A stretch of DNA of 15,645 nucleotides from Bacteroidota bacterium (GTDB lineage Bacteria; Bacteroidota; Bacteroidia; Bacteroidales; UBA4417), in contig JAIFMH010000030.1 of the NCBI GenBank assembly GCA_020048595.1, positions 1 through 15,645 of the forward strand, read 5' to 3'. A model generated the notes under the pieces. It had not been told where the DNA came from and did not search any database. It saw nothing but the letters and a program-made list of their open reading frames with translations. The translations under genes and the position numbers were made by a program. Within the stretch, counting starts at the first letter, position 1, and each line of letters starts with the position of its first letter. Positions 15,572 to 15,645 of the stretch are shown in pieces.

Positions 15572-15631
15572 TGTACGATGCATGATGTACGATTTGGGAC
15601 TTACAAACTAATTTCGTCAATCCGAAATCCG
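15571..15631. repeat. Short direct repeats 3' of nusB
   Basis: ATGTACGAT occurs at 15571-15579 and again at 15585-15593 (14-nt period; the first copy shares its A with the nusB stop). Further on, AATCCGA-AATCCGG is a near-perfect tandem heptamer at 15619-15632. Strings of this type (TGTACGATTT, AATCCGAAATCCG) are, from memory, frequent in intergenic DNA of Bacteroidota and are thought to be degenerate repeats without coding function. No gene is seen in the last 74 bases. Confidence 0.5.
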
Positions 15632-15645
15632 GCATTAAAAACTGT

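Overview
The window reads as a piece of a Bacteroidota chromosome, most likely class Bacteroidia. The evidence is the gene content: a PUR/DUF3276 protein, a DUF5683 membrane protein directly after parB, a 502-residue signal peptidase I with an N-terminal DUF5684-like membrane domain, and a 320-residue NusB with a large central insertion. The promoter-like sites agree. Several intergenic regions carry the Bacteroidota -7 consensus TAnnTTTG, and none of the start codons I checked has a convincing Shine-Dalgarno sequence, which is also normal for this phylum. No tRNA, rRNA, CRISPR array, insertion sequence or prophage gene was seen.

Layout from left to right. Bases 1-1545 (+) hold the 3' part of an ArnT/PMT-like membrane glycosyltransferase cut by the window edge. 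It converges, with 15 bp between stops, on an LTA-synthase-type membrane sulfatase/phosphotransferase (1561-3396, -). A small all-helical HEAT-like protein (3529-4083, +) and an exported protein with TPR-like and TonB-C-like regions (4174-5073, -) follow; these are the least understood genes here. Next comes an ftsK-lolA pair (8453 down to 5172, -), with its own predicted promoter and a perfect 8-bp inverted repeat in the leader.

The block 13618 down to 8703 (-) is parA-parB-DUF5683-dapB-lepB. parA and parB overlap by one base and the DUF5683 gene starts 5 nt after parB. dapB and lepB follow after gaps of 92 and 203 nt. The block is closed by a strong Rho-independent terminator just upstream of the ftsK promoter. 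It brings together chromosome partitioning, lysine/diaminopimelate synthesis (a peptidoglycan precursor) and protein export. FtsK next door adds terminal chromosome segregation and LolA adds outer-membrane lipoprotein transport, so this is a growth, division and envelope neighbourhood. Upstream of parA lies the separately promoted and terminated DUF3276 gene (14192-13845, -). Divergent from it, across a 416-bp gap, is nusB (14609-15571, +). The last 75 bases carry short direct repeats of a kind common between Bacteroidota genes.

Overall this is mainly core housekeeping DNA. I found no convincing new multi-gene system. The points worth following up are the TPR/TonB-C-like protein, the LTA-synthase-like enzyme in a Gram-negative lineage, the ftsK leader inverted repeat, a thrice-occurring motif in the FtsK linker, and the unexplained centre of the 14.2-14.6 kb gap.
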